NCBI RefSeq assembly: GCF_024362695.1 | Contig: NC_065407.1 | Coordinates: 6,386,001 to 6,450,000 of the forward strand | From: Pectinophora gossypiella | Lineage: Eukaryota; Arthropoda; Insecta; Lepidoptera; Gelechiidae | DNA length: 64,000 nucleotides | Direction of reading: 5' to 3' | Part shown: piece after piece, positions 55,086 to 64,000 of the stretch | Layout of the letters: every line of letters begins with the position of its first letter | Numbering within the stretch: the first letter of the stretch is position 1 | The notes under the pieces: model-generated | The model's input: only the letters and a program-made list of their open reading frames with translations | Told to the model about the DNA's origin: nothing | Database searches by the model: none | Position numbers and translations under genes: made by a program

Positions 55086-55430
55086 ATCAAGATGGTTCTA
55101 TGAACACCTCATTTGTTAAATTCTGTATATATTAGGTAATACATTTATAAATACACATAATATCGCAACACCGCCTTCAACAATCGACAACAACAGTAAC
55201 AACAAAAGCCGTTGTTGAAAATCCGAGACTTCCGCCTATTGGTCGTCAAATAACTGTACATAATTAGTAAATTACATTATTGAGACCTTAGGTACGTGCT
55301 GTGGGAAACTTAGTCTTTTAGAAATGACGAATTTTGGTACTTTGTAACTGTACCGTTAGGGTTCAAAGATATTTATCTAATAGTGCCTATTAAAACTAAT
55401 ATTTATGTAAAAACAGTCATGGCACGTTAT
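55086..55430. other. No gene seen
   Basis: AT-rich sequence without recognised features. Confidence 0.5.
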
Positions 55431-55636
55431 ACGGGGTGTTAATGACATCGTAACTAATACTGAGAGTGATTCAGACTATGACTCTGAGTTATATCTAATG
55501 GATTTTTCCGTCGAATTCATGATTTATTTGTGGGTATTTTTAATTATTTTCAAATCCACACTTTTGCGACGGAATATTCCACTTAATATCAACTCAGAAT
55601 CATGATCATGGTCTGGATGTCACTAACAATCTGTAT
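55431..55636. mobile_element. Foldback MITE family C, copy 4
   Basis: ACGGGGTGTTAATGACATCG at the left; CAACTCAGAATCATGATCAT to GATGTCACTAACAATCTGTA at the right. The right arm lacks the CCCTCAAAGTTTTCGTTAC portion. Confidence 0.78.
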
Positions 55637-55805
55637 AGTACCTCCAAATATTCAAAAATATGAACGGCCTATTTGTATTTTTATTACGCATATTTCGATA
55701 AGTGCATTTAAATTTTAGCATGCTATATGTTAGCCTTTGTATAATATATTTGTAATTGATTAATACCGTTCATTTGATTAATACCGAAGCTCGAAAGATA
55801 AATGG

Positions 55806-56068
55806 ACAGCCCAAATAATTGACTGGTACCCTCGAGATAGGAAACGTCGAAGAGGAAGGCAAAACAAAAGATGAGAAGACGACCTCCCAAAAAGCTGGAG
55901 AAGAGCGGCCAAAGATCGCCACATTTGGAAAAGCCTAGAGGAGGCCTATGTCCTAGGACAGCCTGACAAGGAGGGTGTTGATATCGTTGATGTCGACTAA
56001 TTATTAGATTTAAGTTAACAGTAAGAGAAAACAATGTAAGTCAGAGAATAAAGGCTATTTTTATTTTA
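55806..56068 (+). pseudogene. LINE (RTE-like) endonuclease-RT C-terminus, degraded
   Basis: One frame reads IIDWYPRDRKRRRGRQNKR, then an in-frame TGA where a Trp is usual, then EDDLPKSWRRAAKDRHIWKS and LEEAYVLGQPDKEG, ending at TAA (55998-56000). The W-P-R-D...R-G-R...W-x-D-D...W...A-x-D-R...W pattern is the C-terminal signature of insect endonuclease-RTs of RTE-like elements. AATAAA near 56046 marks the 3' end. 5'-truncated and inactive. Confidence 0.75.
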
Positions 56069-56699
56069 TGTTTTAATACCGTTCATTTAATTAATATTTG
56101 CTTTTTCTATTTCAGGTAAGTGTCGAAGCTTTTCATATAGCCTACTTCTAACATCGTATTATTCAGACGCCCAATGCTAAGTGTAAGTCCTTCTGTTGTT
56201 TTTTTTTCCTTTTGTGTTTTTTTAAAAGCCTTATACTAGAGATTAATTACTTAATTATTGTGACTCAATGTCGGTAATAGATTACTTAAATATACACTAG
56301 AACAAACTTACACAATTTAACGATATAATAGTAAACTGCAGAAATCTAATCGAAAACTTGTTCCCTTGCCTTAATTAAAAAAGTATATTACATTGATGTA
56401 TAATATACTATAGTAACGTGTACTTTATTTTAATAACGAATGGCACAAAAATATCCTACGACCAAAAATAAAGCTGCAAACAAAAGCGCTTCTAAATGTG
56501 CCGTCAAGGACTCCACGGAAAGTAACCCAGAAACGACACGGTACCAGAATATTCGATGTCAATTTGTCTAACAATAGGCCACCCCCGTCGGCACCGAGCG
56601 TGATAATGTCAGCGCCGTTCCGACCTCACCTGACATAATGCTACGCCCAACACTGAACCGAAAATTAAGTTATTATAATTACAGAAAAGACCTTTTAAC
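56069..56699. other. No gene seen
   Basis: A weak RTE-end-like CGCCCAATGCTAAGTGTAAG occurs at about 56168; otherwise featureless. Confidence 0.4.
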
Positions 56700-56850
56700 C
56701 TCGTAAGACCCGGTTTTCCAGACACAAATTTGAATTTTAATAGGATTTTTTTTGTCCGTCCGTCTGTATGTCTGTCAAGGCTGTCAAGACACCTTTTCTC
56801 AGGAACACAGTTGAAATTAACATACAGTTAATACTTATTTATGTCTACGG
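56700..56850 (-). repeat. Dispersed repeat, inverted part of the 9070-9690 type
   Basis: The minus strand has GTATGTTAATTTCAACTG, GAGAAAAGGTGTCTTGACAG and CAGACGGACGGAC, parallel to 9560-9650. Confidence 0.5.
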
Positions 56851-57071
56851 TTCCTTGAAATATTTAAGGGTCCGATTTTTCCTTTTGAAATTTGAAACTT
56901 TAAAAAAATATTATAGCTAGCAAAAGGGGACCAGTAGCGCTCAGCTCACGACTTATTCCAATTGAGGTACTCAGTGGTCCCATGGCAAGATGAACTTATT
57001 ACTCACACCTCACCGACATAATTTCTGTCAGATCATCGTAGGTGGTGAGCGCCCAGTCCGCTTGTACCGAT

Positions 57072-57226
57072 CGACGACGCCTGAGACGAGGTTCGCGCCC
57101 AACTGGGCACCCTCAGGCCTGTTGTCTTAAACGTTGTACCGAGAGAGCCTTCAGCGCTCCCCATTTGTCCGGCCAAGTAGTGAATGCCATCTGCGGCAAA
57201 TACAATAAGTCACGTCAAAAAAGAAG
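57072..57226 (+). mobile_element. LINE family J, 3' stub with TSD
   Basis: Covers the 3' UTR from GACGACGCCTGAGACGAGGT to AAGTCACGTCAAAAAAG. Flanks CGCTTGTACCGAT (57059-57071) and CGCTTGTCCCGAT (57227-57239) match at 12 of 13 bases. Confidence 0.9.
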
Positions 57227-57239
57227 CGCTTGTCCCGAT

Positions 57240-58358
57240 TTCCTGGTTCTGTTAAAGCTTTAGTGTTTGACAACCATAGTTCATCATTCTTCTGCGCAGT
57301 ATGTCCCAACGAAGGTCAAAACTGATTAATATTATTTAAGGCCCGCCCTGCAATTATTACAATTAAGTAATTGTACGCCTACAGGTGTTTGCACTTAGAG
57401 TCCAATTTGCCTTCAAGATAATCACCAAAAGCCTTGATTTGTTTTATCAAATGTCATAAGACTGTCTAAAAATAATAAGTTATTATAATTAATGAGTGTC
57501 AAACATTTGGACATGGAGATAATAATATAGTATTTCTGCCATTCATTAGATTTCTTTCCATAGCGGTTCGGGCAAATAATTTGTTTATCATCCCGGGCAC
57601 GCGTCGTATTAAATTCGGGGCCGTGCGTCACATAATAATAGTAGGTACTTACTCGTAATATTTACACGATATTATGAAGACATATATAGGTATATACACA
57701 ACAAATAATGTAGTTAACTTATCGGTATATCTAAGATAAGAATAAAAATTAATAATGAAAGAAAAACTATAAGACCTCCTTTGTCCGTTATACATAAGGT
57801 TGCCTGGAAGAAATTGATATTTAATTAGTCGCCAATTCTTCTCTCTTCCTATTTGTAAATGTAGGTTAACTTTTTTATGTGCAATAAAAAGTAATTGTAT
57901 GTTAATTGACAAGAAAATAAAAACCTCTCGTAACTTTTCGATGTGAAGTATCTCATCGTATTTGTTGATATATCATAGTATAACTTGCAAATAACCCAAT
58001 ACGGTATGTTCAAACGCAGTAAAATTTTATCGTGAAACCTTAAATAAACGGAACCACGCCGGAAAGAGCCATTGTGCCGGTTTTTGTGCAATTAACGCGA
58101 ATAACAACAATTAAATATAGTTAGACACGCGTTTGGTTACGCTGTTTCCACTTTTTTTTTAAGTTTAAGTTAAATATGGGAAGGTTAAGGTTAAACTGAT
58201 TTTATGTTCAATGACTGTAAGTTGTTTATAAAGTTTTACTTTCTCGTGCGATTCTAAACAATTTCAACTACACTTAGTAAGTATGTATTAAATGGATCGA
58301 CCAGTTCAGTACAATTTTATTAATAATTATATTTTAATAAAGATAACATATTACGGAA
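57240..58358. other. Non-coding stretch
   Basis: AT-rich; overlapping short open frames but no recognised product. Confidence 0.5.
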
Positions 58359-58472
58359 TTAGGTCTGTCAAAGTACGTAAGCTAGTGTTGTGACGTACAT
58401 TAGCGTAGGTAGTGATGCATCAGTCGACTCACGACGTCGTCGAGTCGGCTGGTCGATTCTTTTCTATCTAAC
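58359..58472. repeat. Dispersed repeat family R3, copy 2
   Basis: GTCTGTCAAAGTACGTAAGC, AGTGTTGTGACGTACATTAG and GATTCTTTTCTATCTAAC match the reverse complement of 15828-15909. Confidence 0.6.
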
Positions 58473-59254
58473 ACTAGCTTTTCTTTTAAAGTATACCCTG
58501 TTTGTTGTACATACATGTTTCCCAGTGCAGGGAAAAGGCGTCCCCTTCTCCTCGTACAAAAATATCGTACACAAAAGTACATTATAAAAAAAGAATATTA
58601 TATTTCTGTTTCAAAATGAGTAATTTTTGTACACAAAGTAACTACACCTTAAAAATCGTGATTCTCATCAACAACAAGGCAATAATTAACAAAATGTTAA
58701 TCTGTTGTAATTATTATTATTTCAGGTTTTGAGTCATAATTGCAAAAATATAAATATATCATGAAATCCCAATCTCATTTGACTTCAAACCATGTTCATT
58801 TTGAGATAAATATCTCGTCTCCAGAGGACTTTAAAGTTTTTTTAATGAACGAAATGTAACGCTTAAGCCCTCACTGTTACTTAGCTGATGATTCAATTTT
58901 AGGGATCGAAAGTGTATCGGAATAGTGGTAGGAACCGTAGAAGTTTCAATACAACTAGAGTTCTTCAATACGTAACCCACTGGTCTGAGCGTCGTTATCA
59001 GCATATCTCCCAGATCGCGAGCCACGACTCTGGTCTGTCGCATCACGATGTGACCTCTCTGTCTAACTCACCAACGACTATTCCTTTCTTTTCTGCAAAT
59101 GTAATTCATCCAGTAATCCGTATTGGAGTAGGCAGCCGTATATATTGCAAACATTTGGTATAAAATACTCGACGGACGTCAAAGTGACTTTGTTTATATT
59201 ATGCCATTTCATACCTGCCAACTTTGGGTGAAATATACCGCAAACGAATTTTTT
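58473..59254. other. Non-coding stretch
   Basis: A slightly GC-richer part (58910-59165) is open in one frame, but no domain is recognised. Confidence 0.4.
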
Positions 59255-59375
59255 AAACGTGCTTAGGGCACATTACAACGATGCATTTCTGCATTTTAAT
59301 GAGGTTGCCAAGATATTGCAGCGCCTAAGGCACAGGAGAGTCTGACTTCTTCGCTATCCTCTCAGATCTCTGATC
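59255..59375 (+). pseudogene. LINE reverse-transcriptase C-terminal remnant
   Basis: With frameshifts allowed, the bases spell fragments such as YNDAF, LPRYCSA and FFAIL, the pattern of a lepidopteran endonuclease-RT C-terminus (Y-N-D-A-F-R...L-P-R-Y-C-S-A-S-G). No continuous frame remains. Judged from memory of such proteins. Confidence 0.5.
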
Positions 59376-59731
59376 ACAAATAAGTATCCTCGACAAATCC
59401 GAAAATCAGGCCGTATTGGGCTGCATCTGAAATTAGCCGCTTAGCATGCATAGAATGTAAATTGGATTTGAATCCATAGTACGTTGGGAGTCCTTGATTG
59501 TATTACCGGGATGATTTTAGCTAGTTGAGTAGTTGTTATATTGGGCTGGGTTTCCCTTCGCCAGCTATGTTTAAGTTCCATAATATGTAAAAGGGGCGAG
59601 CCCAATTGCACATTTTTTTTTTAATAAACAACCTACTAACCAATAGCTTCCTATAAGCTAGCTAAAATCATCATCATCTCCCTAGCATTATCCCGTTTTT
59701 CACAAGGTCCCCTTACCTAACCTGAACATAC

Positions 59732-61221
59732 TTTTTTTTTTTTTGACGTGACTTATTGTAGATTTGCCGCAGATGGCATTAACTACTTGGCCGGACAAAT
59801 GGGGAGCGCTGAAGGCTCTCACCCGGTACAACGTTTAAGACAACAGGCCTGAGGGTGCCCAGTTGGGCGCGAACCTCGGCTCAGGGCGTCGTCTGAGAGG
59901 AAAAATATTTGAAAGAATTAATCGACCCTAGTGGGTCGATAGCGATAAGCGCTGAATGAGGGAAATCGTCGACCACGCCGGCGGGGTCGGTATCGGGGTC
60001 CTGAAGTGTTTGGTGTCGCGAGCTGATTGGCTGCCTCTATGGCTAGAGTAATCGGGTCGTCGGGATCGTATATTACGTCCTTCGGACGCCGATACTTTTC
60101 AGTACCGTCCCTAAGCGGGATGTATTCGGAAGCCGCAACTACCAGGGGATTTGGGTGGTGCGGAGCAGAATCGAAAAAACGTTTGGAAGCTAATTTGAGC
60201 CATTGGGCAATGGTTGGCAGACCTAGGTCAATGTGCAGATTTTCATTGCGAAGGAACCACGAACGATTTTGTATTTCCTGTAGACGGTGGATTTGAGAGA
60301 GACTCGCGTGAGCGAAAACTACCCCTGCATAGGTCATGATCGGACGGATGCAAGTCGTGTAGATTTTCACCTTATTCCTAAGGGACAATTTACTTCGCTT
60401 GTTAAGGAGACAATGAAGACGGCCCATTACAAACGCGGCGCGATCGCGCACACGTTTGATATGGGCCTTGAAAGTAAGACGTCTATCTAAGACTACGCCG
60501 AGATATTTGACTTGCTCCTCCCAAGGGATCGGCTTGCCAAACATCTTAATGATTTTAAGTTGACGGCGTGACCGTGGCGTGTTATAATAGCCCTTTGAAA
60601 AGTACACCGCTGCACTTTTCTCCGGGTTTACCTCGATTCTCCATTTGCGAAACCACTTGCCCAAGGCATTGGCCGCGCGTTGGAGGATTCCGGTCATCAT
60701 AACTCGACCACGGCACGAAGAATAGATGGCTGTATCATCCGCAAATAAAGCTAATTCGGTATTAGGGGATTTGGGAATGTCACTAGTATACAATGAAAAT
60801 AGTAAAGGGGAGAGGACGGAGCCTTGTGGGACTCCGGCATGTATCGGGTGCGGTGACGAGAGCGTCCCTTCTACGCGGTAGCGAAAGGTTCGATTTGAGA
60901 GGAAGTCTCGTATGATGTGCACGAGACGGTCTGGCACTCCCAGTGAATAAAGCTTGTAGATCAAGCCGTTGTGCCAGACTTTGTCGAACGCTTTCGCCAC
61001 ATCGAAGAAAAGCGCTCCCGTAGCGACAGGTTTTTTTAAGTTTAATCTACTGGAGATATGTTCAACAATACGGTGCACTTGTTGAACGCAGGAGTGTTTG
61101 GTTCTAAAACCAAACTGCTCTGGTGGAATAAGACTATTGGATTCGGCGTAGTCCCGTAATCTGGCAAATATGAGCCGCTCATAAATCTTCCCCATGGTAT
61201 TGAGGAGACTTATAGGGCGGT
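59732..61221 (-). mobile_element. LINE family J (Jockey-like), 5'-truncated, with 12-bp TSD
   Basis: Contains an open RT segment, a 3' UTR of about 170 bp and an A tail of about 13 (T run 59732-59744 on plus). Perfect duplication ACCTGAACATAC at 59720-59731 and 61222-61233. This is the longest of ten family J fragments and the reference for the others. Lack of stops and the exact duplication indicate a recent insertion. Confidence 0.93.
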
Positions 61222-61231
61222 ACCTGAACAT
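59918..61231 (-). pseudogene. Jockey-like reverse transcriptase fragment, open frame
   Basis: The 437-codon frame begins MFR then YRPISLLNTMGKIYERL. The ATG lies inside the duplicated target (61222-61233), so the start is host/SINE sequence and the element part begins near the YRPIS motif. The RT core is intact: FFDVAKAFDKVWHNGL, GVPQGSVLSPLLF and catalytic FADD (LALFADDTAIY). The C-terminal region has VKYLGVVLDRRLTFKAHI and a basic tail. The endonuclease, ORF1 and the N-terminal RT part are missing, so it cannot act alone. The FADD form, against YADD in the 33-36 kb LINE, shows that it is a different lineage. Confidence 0.88.
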
Positions 61232-61502
61232 ACGACAAGTCCGATTTTTTACAGAAGCCTGTCTGACCTTCCAACCTGCGAAGGAAAAACCAGCCCAATA
61301 CAGGTTAGGTCACATACCTCCGAAAATACATTTCTCGGGAATCATGATGTTTTCCTTCACCGCTAAGCACGTGATAATTAGTTTTGATCCCAACATGAAT
61401 TCGAAAACAAATTCGACAATCGTTGGTTTAGGCTTGTGGTGGATTCGAACCTGCGTCCTCAAAGTGAGAGGCAAGCGTTCTACCAACTGGGCTACCACGG
61501 CT

Positions 61503-62676
61503 CTCGGCAGCTTAAACTGTGACAAACATTTTTCACGATTTACCCGAGCCGATCACACACGCCATCTCCATACGCTGTCGATACGATACGATGATACAAC
61601 ATGTAGTCCCAATTTTACGCGCTTGCGTTGGTATTTTATGAATGGATCGGCCGCGTTGGCCGACGTACGTCACCTCAATTCCAAGTGAGTTTGTGTGCCG
61701 GTTGCCCAAGCGACCCACTTGTACCCACCTGGCCGGCTGTGACGGACTTTGACTTACAATACCACCAAATATATACCGTCTGTCTGTACGGAGTTTAGCA
61801 AACAATAGCTTCATAACTTTACAAGCACTGAACGCGTGAGGGGGATTTAATTTAACAGATTATTACGTCAACAAGGTTTTCGCTATGAGATAAAACAGTA
61901 AAATACGATAAAAAAGTTTTTTTATTTATTTATTTTCAGCAAGACTTTTATTATACCTACCAACTATGCATCAATCGTGGGTTTTACCATCCACAAAGAA
62001 TACTAGAAATAGGTAAGCTAGTTAAGAGAGATGTTACTTCCTTAAGTATTATTACGATTTGAGGCTTGAATTGACAACCACTAGTACATACCTACCTATT
62101 TTACTTTCCATTCAGCAGAAAATATCTAGGTAATTGTATTCATTGCTAGTACCTACGTGTCTCCGCTTCTCTTTGTTTTAGTCAAAAGTGCAACCAATTT
62201 TGCAACGCATGTCTACCGCACAAATATATTAATTTCCCATAAACCCATATTCACCAAGCAATCAATTCCCGTCAACATGTATTGACTTCAATAAACTAAA
62301 TCTTATTACAAATTATTGAACTATAATTGGAACAGGTTTCTAGTCCCACGGCGTGTCGTCACATAATATCTACTAGCTATTTATGTAACTGTTATTGTTA
62401 CACATGTTATACTTACTTGTTACTTGCGTAACTGTTATCGATTAAGTTATTTGTCTGTCCAAGTTGTTTGAATAGGACAATGAGATGATTACTAAGCATT
62501 ATTGCGCTGGAATAATGCAATGTAATTCAGAGCTTAACAAGTGATCAGATGTAATAATAATAGGATCATGGTTTAAGTTTCAAATTAAGCTCTACTACTT
62601 ACATTAAAGTTAGATACTTATATAAAGTTGCGCAAAATAATTTTAAAAAATTAATCCGGCAACAAAATTGACCAGT
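61503..62676. other. Non-coding stretch
   Basis: A GC-richer part at about 61550-61760 (GGCCGCGTTGGCCGACGTAC) has no recognised exon or repeat; it could be regulatory. The rest is AT-rich. Confidence 0.4.
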
Positions 62677-63102
62677 ATAAAATTTTTAACAAAAAAAAAC
62701 CGACTTCAAACGCAAAACTAAAAAGCAATAAATAAATTTACTTCGCACAAAGTAATTAGTACGTATTTTCAATTAGTTAATTATTTTATAAATCTGAAGC
62801 CGGTGCCAAGGAAATGCTACAACGAAGTACCGATTCATATATTTTTCAATACTGATTGTTTTGTAATGTTTTGTTTGACATTGTTTTGTAATTGCTTTGA
62901 TATAGGTATTAAACAATATTGTGTGTACATAGTAATTTGATATTGTAGTAGGGTTGTTGTAGCATTTACTTGGCACCGACTTCAGAATTATAAAATAATT
63001 AACTAATTGAAAATACGTACTAATTACTTTGTGCGAAGTAAATTTATTTATTGCTTTTTAGTTTTGCGTTTGAAGTCGGTTTTTTTTTGTTAAAAATTTT
63101 AT
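62677..63102. mobile_element. 147-bp-arm inverted repeat, probable foldback element
   Basis: Arms 62677-62823 and 62956-63102 are reverse complements with 3 mismatches in 147 (about 98%), around a 132-nt loop. Arms begin with an A-rich run next to CCGACTTCAAACGCAAAAC and end GGTGCCAAG...AATGCTACAAC. No ORF of note. The high identity means a young element or ongoing gene conversion. A transcript through it would form a long perfect duplex. Confidence 0.92.
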
Positions 63103-63234
63103 TTTATTTTACGATTTTAAGTGATGGTTAGACCGAGCAAGGATGCAGACAGACAGATTTTCTGATTTATATTCATATATAATAATATAATATATTATTA
63201 GTAGTGATCACAATTATTATTGATGAACATGTTT

Positions 63235-63306
63235 ACACACACACACACTCACACACGCGCTAACGCACACGAGCACACGCGCACGTACACACGCACACAC
63301 ACAGAC

Positions 63307-63346
<40 letters not shown>

Positions 63347-63630
63347 GCGCGCACACACACGCACACACACACACATGTGTATGTGTACATACACACATGT
63401 GGTTGTCAGTGGAAGCTGCTATCATACACACTCACGCATACATATAGATACAGTAGATTTCGCGTGGTTCGCTCGCACACACACACACACACACACACGC
63501 GCGCACACACACGCACACACACACACACATGTGTATGTGTACATACACACATGTGGTTGTCAGTGGAAGCTGCTATCATACACACTCACGCATACATATA
63601 GATACAGTAGATTTCGCGTGGTTCGCTCGC
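63235..63630 (+). repeat. (CA)n/(CG)n microsatellite with a 154-bp tandem duplication
   Basis: Long CA tracks with CGCGCG interruptions alternate with a unique 102-bp block present twice (63375-63476 and 63529-63630), period 154. The block begins ATGTGTATGTGTACATACAC and includes GTTGTCAGTGGAAGCTGCTA. The two blocks look identical by eye. Confidence 0.92.
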
Positions 63631-63677
63631 TGCTAAAGCAGCTCGCGTGTCCTGTTTATTCGAAACTGTCCCTCTTC

Positions 63678-64000
63678 GTATGGCGGCCATCTTGTTTTTC
63701 CGCCACTTTGTTCTTTTTCACCGGCGACAGAATTTGACCAAGATTAAAATGGGTGTCGTGGAAACAAACAAAATCCAGGTGCAATAGGTTTGCCAGGCCG
63801 TAGGATGTCTCCCTGATTGGGAGCAGTTTTCAAAGATGACGTTCCGATCACACGCCTATACATCATTTTTACCCCCAAGACATTTTCTGGAAAAACAAAA
63901 TTTTGTATGGCGGCCATCTTGTTTTTTCGCCATTTTGTATTTTTTTCACCGGCCATTAAATTCGACCAAGATTTAAATAGGTTTCGTGAAAGAAAAATTG
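63678..64000 (+). repeat. Tandem repeat, 227-bp period, running off the window
   Basis: GTATGGCGGCCATCTTGTTT at 63678 recurs at 63905. After both come a CACCGGC block, a GACCAAGATT block and GGTGTCGTG/GGTTTCGTG. The second unit is cut by the end of the window. Divergence is moderate. Confidence 0.85.

Larger units (their letters stand above)
59668..61502 (-). mobile_element. SINE-D split by a LINE family J insertion
   Basis: The 3' piece (CATCATCATCTCCCTAGCAT to CTTACCTAACCTGAAC) lies at 59668-59719. The 5' piece resumes after 61233 and runs to the head (CAACTGGGCTACCACGGCT on plus) at 61502, with B box GGATTCGAACCTGCG on plus. The two pieces join at the target duplication. Confidence 0.88.

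Noticed and set aside
55723..56034. 103-codon open frame on the minus strand
   Set aside because: Antisense to the degraded LINE C-terminus on the plus strand.
61533..61814. 93-codon minus-strand frame in a GC-richer stretch
   Set aside because: No recognised domain and no clear splice sites. The region may be regulatory but cannot be called a gene.
62677..63102. CRISPR-like or LTR interpretation of the long repeat pair
   Set aside because: The copies are inverted, not direct, so neither an LTR pair nor a CRISPR array fits.
63220..63737. Several His/Thr- or Val/Cys-rich open frames
   Set aside because: Translations of the (CA)n microsatellite.

Overview
The window is AT-rich eukaryotic DNA, almost certainly from a lepidopteran insect (moth or butterfly). 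The basis is one GC-richer coding exon with insect-style splice sites, set in a dense layer of short tRNA-headed SINEs, palindromic MITEs, 5'-truncated non-LTR retrotransposons and (CA)/(GATGAT) tails of the kind seen in Lepidoptera. No operon, Shine-Dalgarno site, CRISPR array, rRNA gene or free-standing tRNA gene was seen.

Host genes: the only host coding sequence I can support is a first coding exon at 13837-13983 (+). It encodes the start of the N-terminal SPN (ubiquitin-like) domain of a Shank/ProSAP postsynaptic scaffold protein and ends at a phase-0 GT donor. The next exon is not in the window, so everything from 13984 to 64000 may be one first intron of at least 50 kb, unless unrecognised genes are nested in it. 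A TATA-box candidate at 15634 and a CpG-richer segment at about 21870-22060 are possible internal or alternative promoters.

Layout: 1-13.8 kb is repeat-laden flank (MITEs, SINEs, a perfect 29-bp hairpin, truncated LINE ends). 13.8-14.0 kb is the Shank exon. 14-31 kb is intron-like DNA with scattered SINEs, MITEs and LINE ends. 31.8-36.6 kb is an apparently full-length CR1/Jockey-group LINE with both ORFs open, sitting between two inverted 25-bp sequences. 37.3-41.6 kb is a Ty3/gypsy-type gag-pol open over its whole length, but with YxDD changed to an IDN motif and no visible matching 5' LTR. 42-59 kb is again SINE/MITE/LINE-end territory. 59.7-61.5 kb is a Jockey-like LINE, 5'-truncated, with an open RT fragment, inserted into a SINE with a 12-bp target duplication. 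62.7-63.1 kb is a 147-bp-arm, about 98% identical inverted repeat. 63.2-64 kb holds (CA)n with a 154-bp duplication and a second repeat of 227-bp period running off the edge.

How the parts interact: LINEs supply the machinery and SINEs are its probable passengers. Two SINE families end in sequence closely resembling the RTE-type LINE 3' end also present here. One Jockey-like family is present in ten fragments, several with clear 7-15 bp target duplications, which shows recent target-primed insertion. Family labels below (A-E, J, R1-R5) are local to this answer. Coordinates of repeats are eye-aligned and may be off by several bases.
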